Below, piece after piece: positions 5,574-6,110 of a DNA stretch of 6,110 nt. Made by a program: the position numbers and the translations under genes. Every line of letters starts with the position of its first letter. Positions within the stretch are counted from its first letter, which is position 1. The stretch is from assembly GCA_033720975.1 (NCBI GenBank), contig JAWWBL010000103.1, positions 1-6,110 on the forward strand. The letters run 5' to 3'. Origin of the DNA: JAWWBL01 sp033720975 (GTDB lineage Bacteria; Actinomycetota; Acidimicrobiia; Spongiisociales; ZC4RG35). The notes beneath the pieces are model-generated. The model was not told where the DNA came from. It made no database searches and saw only the letters and a list, made by a program, of their open reading frames with translations.

Positions 5574-6110
5574 TCAGTCCTCGAGGCCGGGCAGGCCTTC
5601 GTTGGGATTCTCTTTCTCTGGTTCTACCTCGCCTACCGTGTCAGGCGTCGCTTCCGGGTTGCCATCAGGGGGCAGAGGAGGTAGCTCCTGGGAGCGTTCT
5701 TCGAGGAAGGCCTCGATGATCTGGTCGCTCTCTGGATCCTCCTCGAGATCGGCATCGCTCAGATCGGGTGATATGTATCCGGCAGTCAAGGCTCCACCTG
5801 CTATATCGGTAGCAATACTCCGGTCGGCACCCTCGTCGTTGGGCCCATCGCCAGGCGGTTCACCCCCTCCGTTCGCGGAAGGGGGGTCTGCGGGGGGCCG
5901 CGAGCCCACGAACGCCCTGATCAGCATGATGAGTGCCAGCAGTGCGATCGCCGCCGCAACCTTGGACAGAAGCGACTCGAGGGGCTCCGAAAGGATGTTC
6001 ACGAAGCCAAAGCCGTTGCAGACGGAGGCGAATCCGCCCACCTTGTAGATGCCGCGCAACTGGCTTACCGGGATGCCTCGTGACTCGCCGTACTCCTCGA
6101 CGTTGGCGAC
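5574..6110 (-). CDS. Unrecognised single-span membrane protein with acidic proline-rich tail, 5' partial
   Basis: I do not recognise this protein. The frame is open to the window edge (178 residues visible, beginning VANVEEYGES). A TTG at 6059 could start a 161-residue version, but nothing favours it, so I treat the gene as running off the window. A segment GIYKVGGFASVCNGFGFVN is followed by one clear hydrophobic span, VAAAIALLALIMLIRAFVG, about 32-50 residues after that TTG. Downstream is a long tail with low hydrophobicity, rich in Pro, Gly, Asp and Glu (for example SDADLEEDPESDQ and EVEPEKENPNEG), probably disordered and strongly negative. Arg51 and other basic residues are few, so topology is unclear. 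The stop (5576-5574) is 41 bases before the whiB GTG, and that gap holds the whiB -35. The acidic composition makes a shadow frame unlikely; the serine-rich opposite frame is judged the shadow. Confidence 0.6.
   Translation of the reverse strand, partial: VANVEEYGESRGIPVSQLRGIYKVGGFASVCNGFGFVNILSEPLESLLSKVAAAIALLALIMLIRAFVGSRPPADPPSANGGGEPPGDGPNDEGADRSIATDIAGGALTAGYISPDLSDADLEEDPESDQIIEAFLEERSQELPPLPPDGNPEATPDTVGEVEPEKENPNEGLPGLED

Noticed and set aside
5602..6048. 148-codon serine/proline-rich frame on the plus strand
   Set aside because: Low-complexity translation that mirrors the acidic tail of the minus-strand gene; no ribosome binding site or domain supports it.

Overview
The window is high-GC DNA (roughly 60% by eye) and looks like an actinobacterial chromosome. 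The markers are a WhiB-family iron-sulfur regulator, an OmpR-type regulator whose DNA-binding domain resembles actinobacterial GlnR, and promoters that seem to give leaderless mRNAs. A deep-branching or uncultured actinobacterium (for example Acidimicrobiia) would fit, but that is inference. Everything present is chromosomal housekeeping or regulation. No insertion sequence, phage gene, CRISPR array, tRNA or rRNA is visible, and no stretch longer than 300 bases lacks a gene.

Plus strand, 1-1663: the 3' part of an antiquitin-type (ALDH7) aldehyde dehydrogenase, which oxidises the semialdehyde of lysine catabolism. It is followed 34 bases later by a small class I SAM-dependent methyltransferase that starts at TTG behind a clear ribosome binding site. 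This pair converges on, and overlaps by 41 bases, the last gene of a minus-strand cluster.

Minus strand, 6110-1623, in transcription order: (1) the 3' part of a gene for an unrecognised membrane protein with an acidic, proline-rich tail; (2) a whiB-like gene whose promoter and start codon lie in a 31-base near-perfect palindrome; (3) glnA, a type I glutamine synthetase of the short, non-adenylylated (GSI-alpha) kind; (4) a GlnR-like regulator overlapping glnA by four bases (GTGA), whose receiver domain has lost the phosphoacceptor Asp; (5) a cystathionine gamma-synthase/lyase family PLP enzyme; (6) a small exported or membrane-anchored protein with four Cys, whose ATG directly follows the PLP enzyme's TGA.

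The best candidate for something little described is the glnA-regulator pair, where an enzyme of nitrogen assimilation is translationally coupled to an apparently phosphorylation-independent OmpR-type regulator. An 8-mer, GTCACACC, recurs in the control regions of whiB (twice, inverted) and the PLP enzyme, with a near copy before glnA. It could be the operator that links these genes, but this is a hypothesis.
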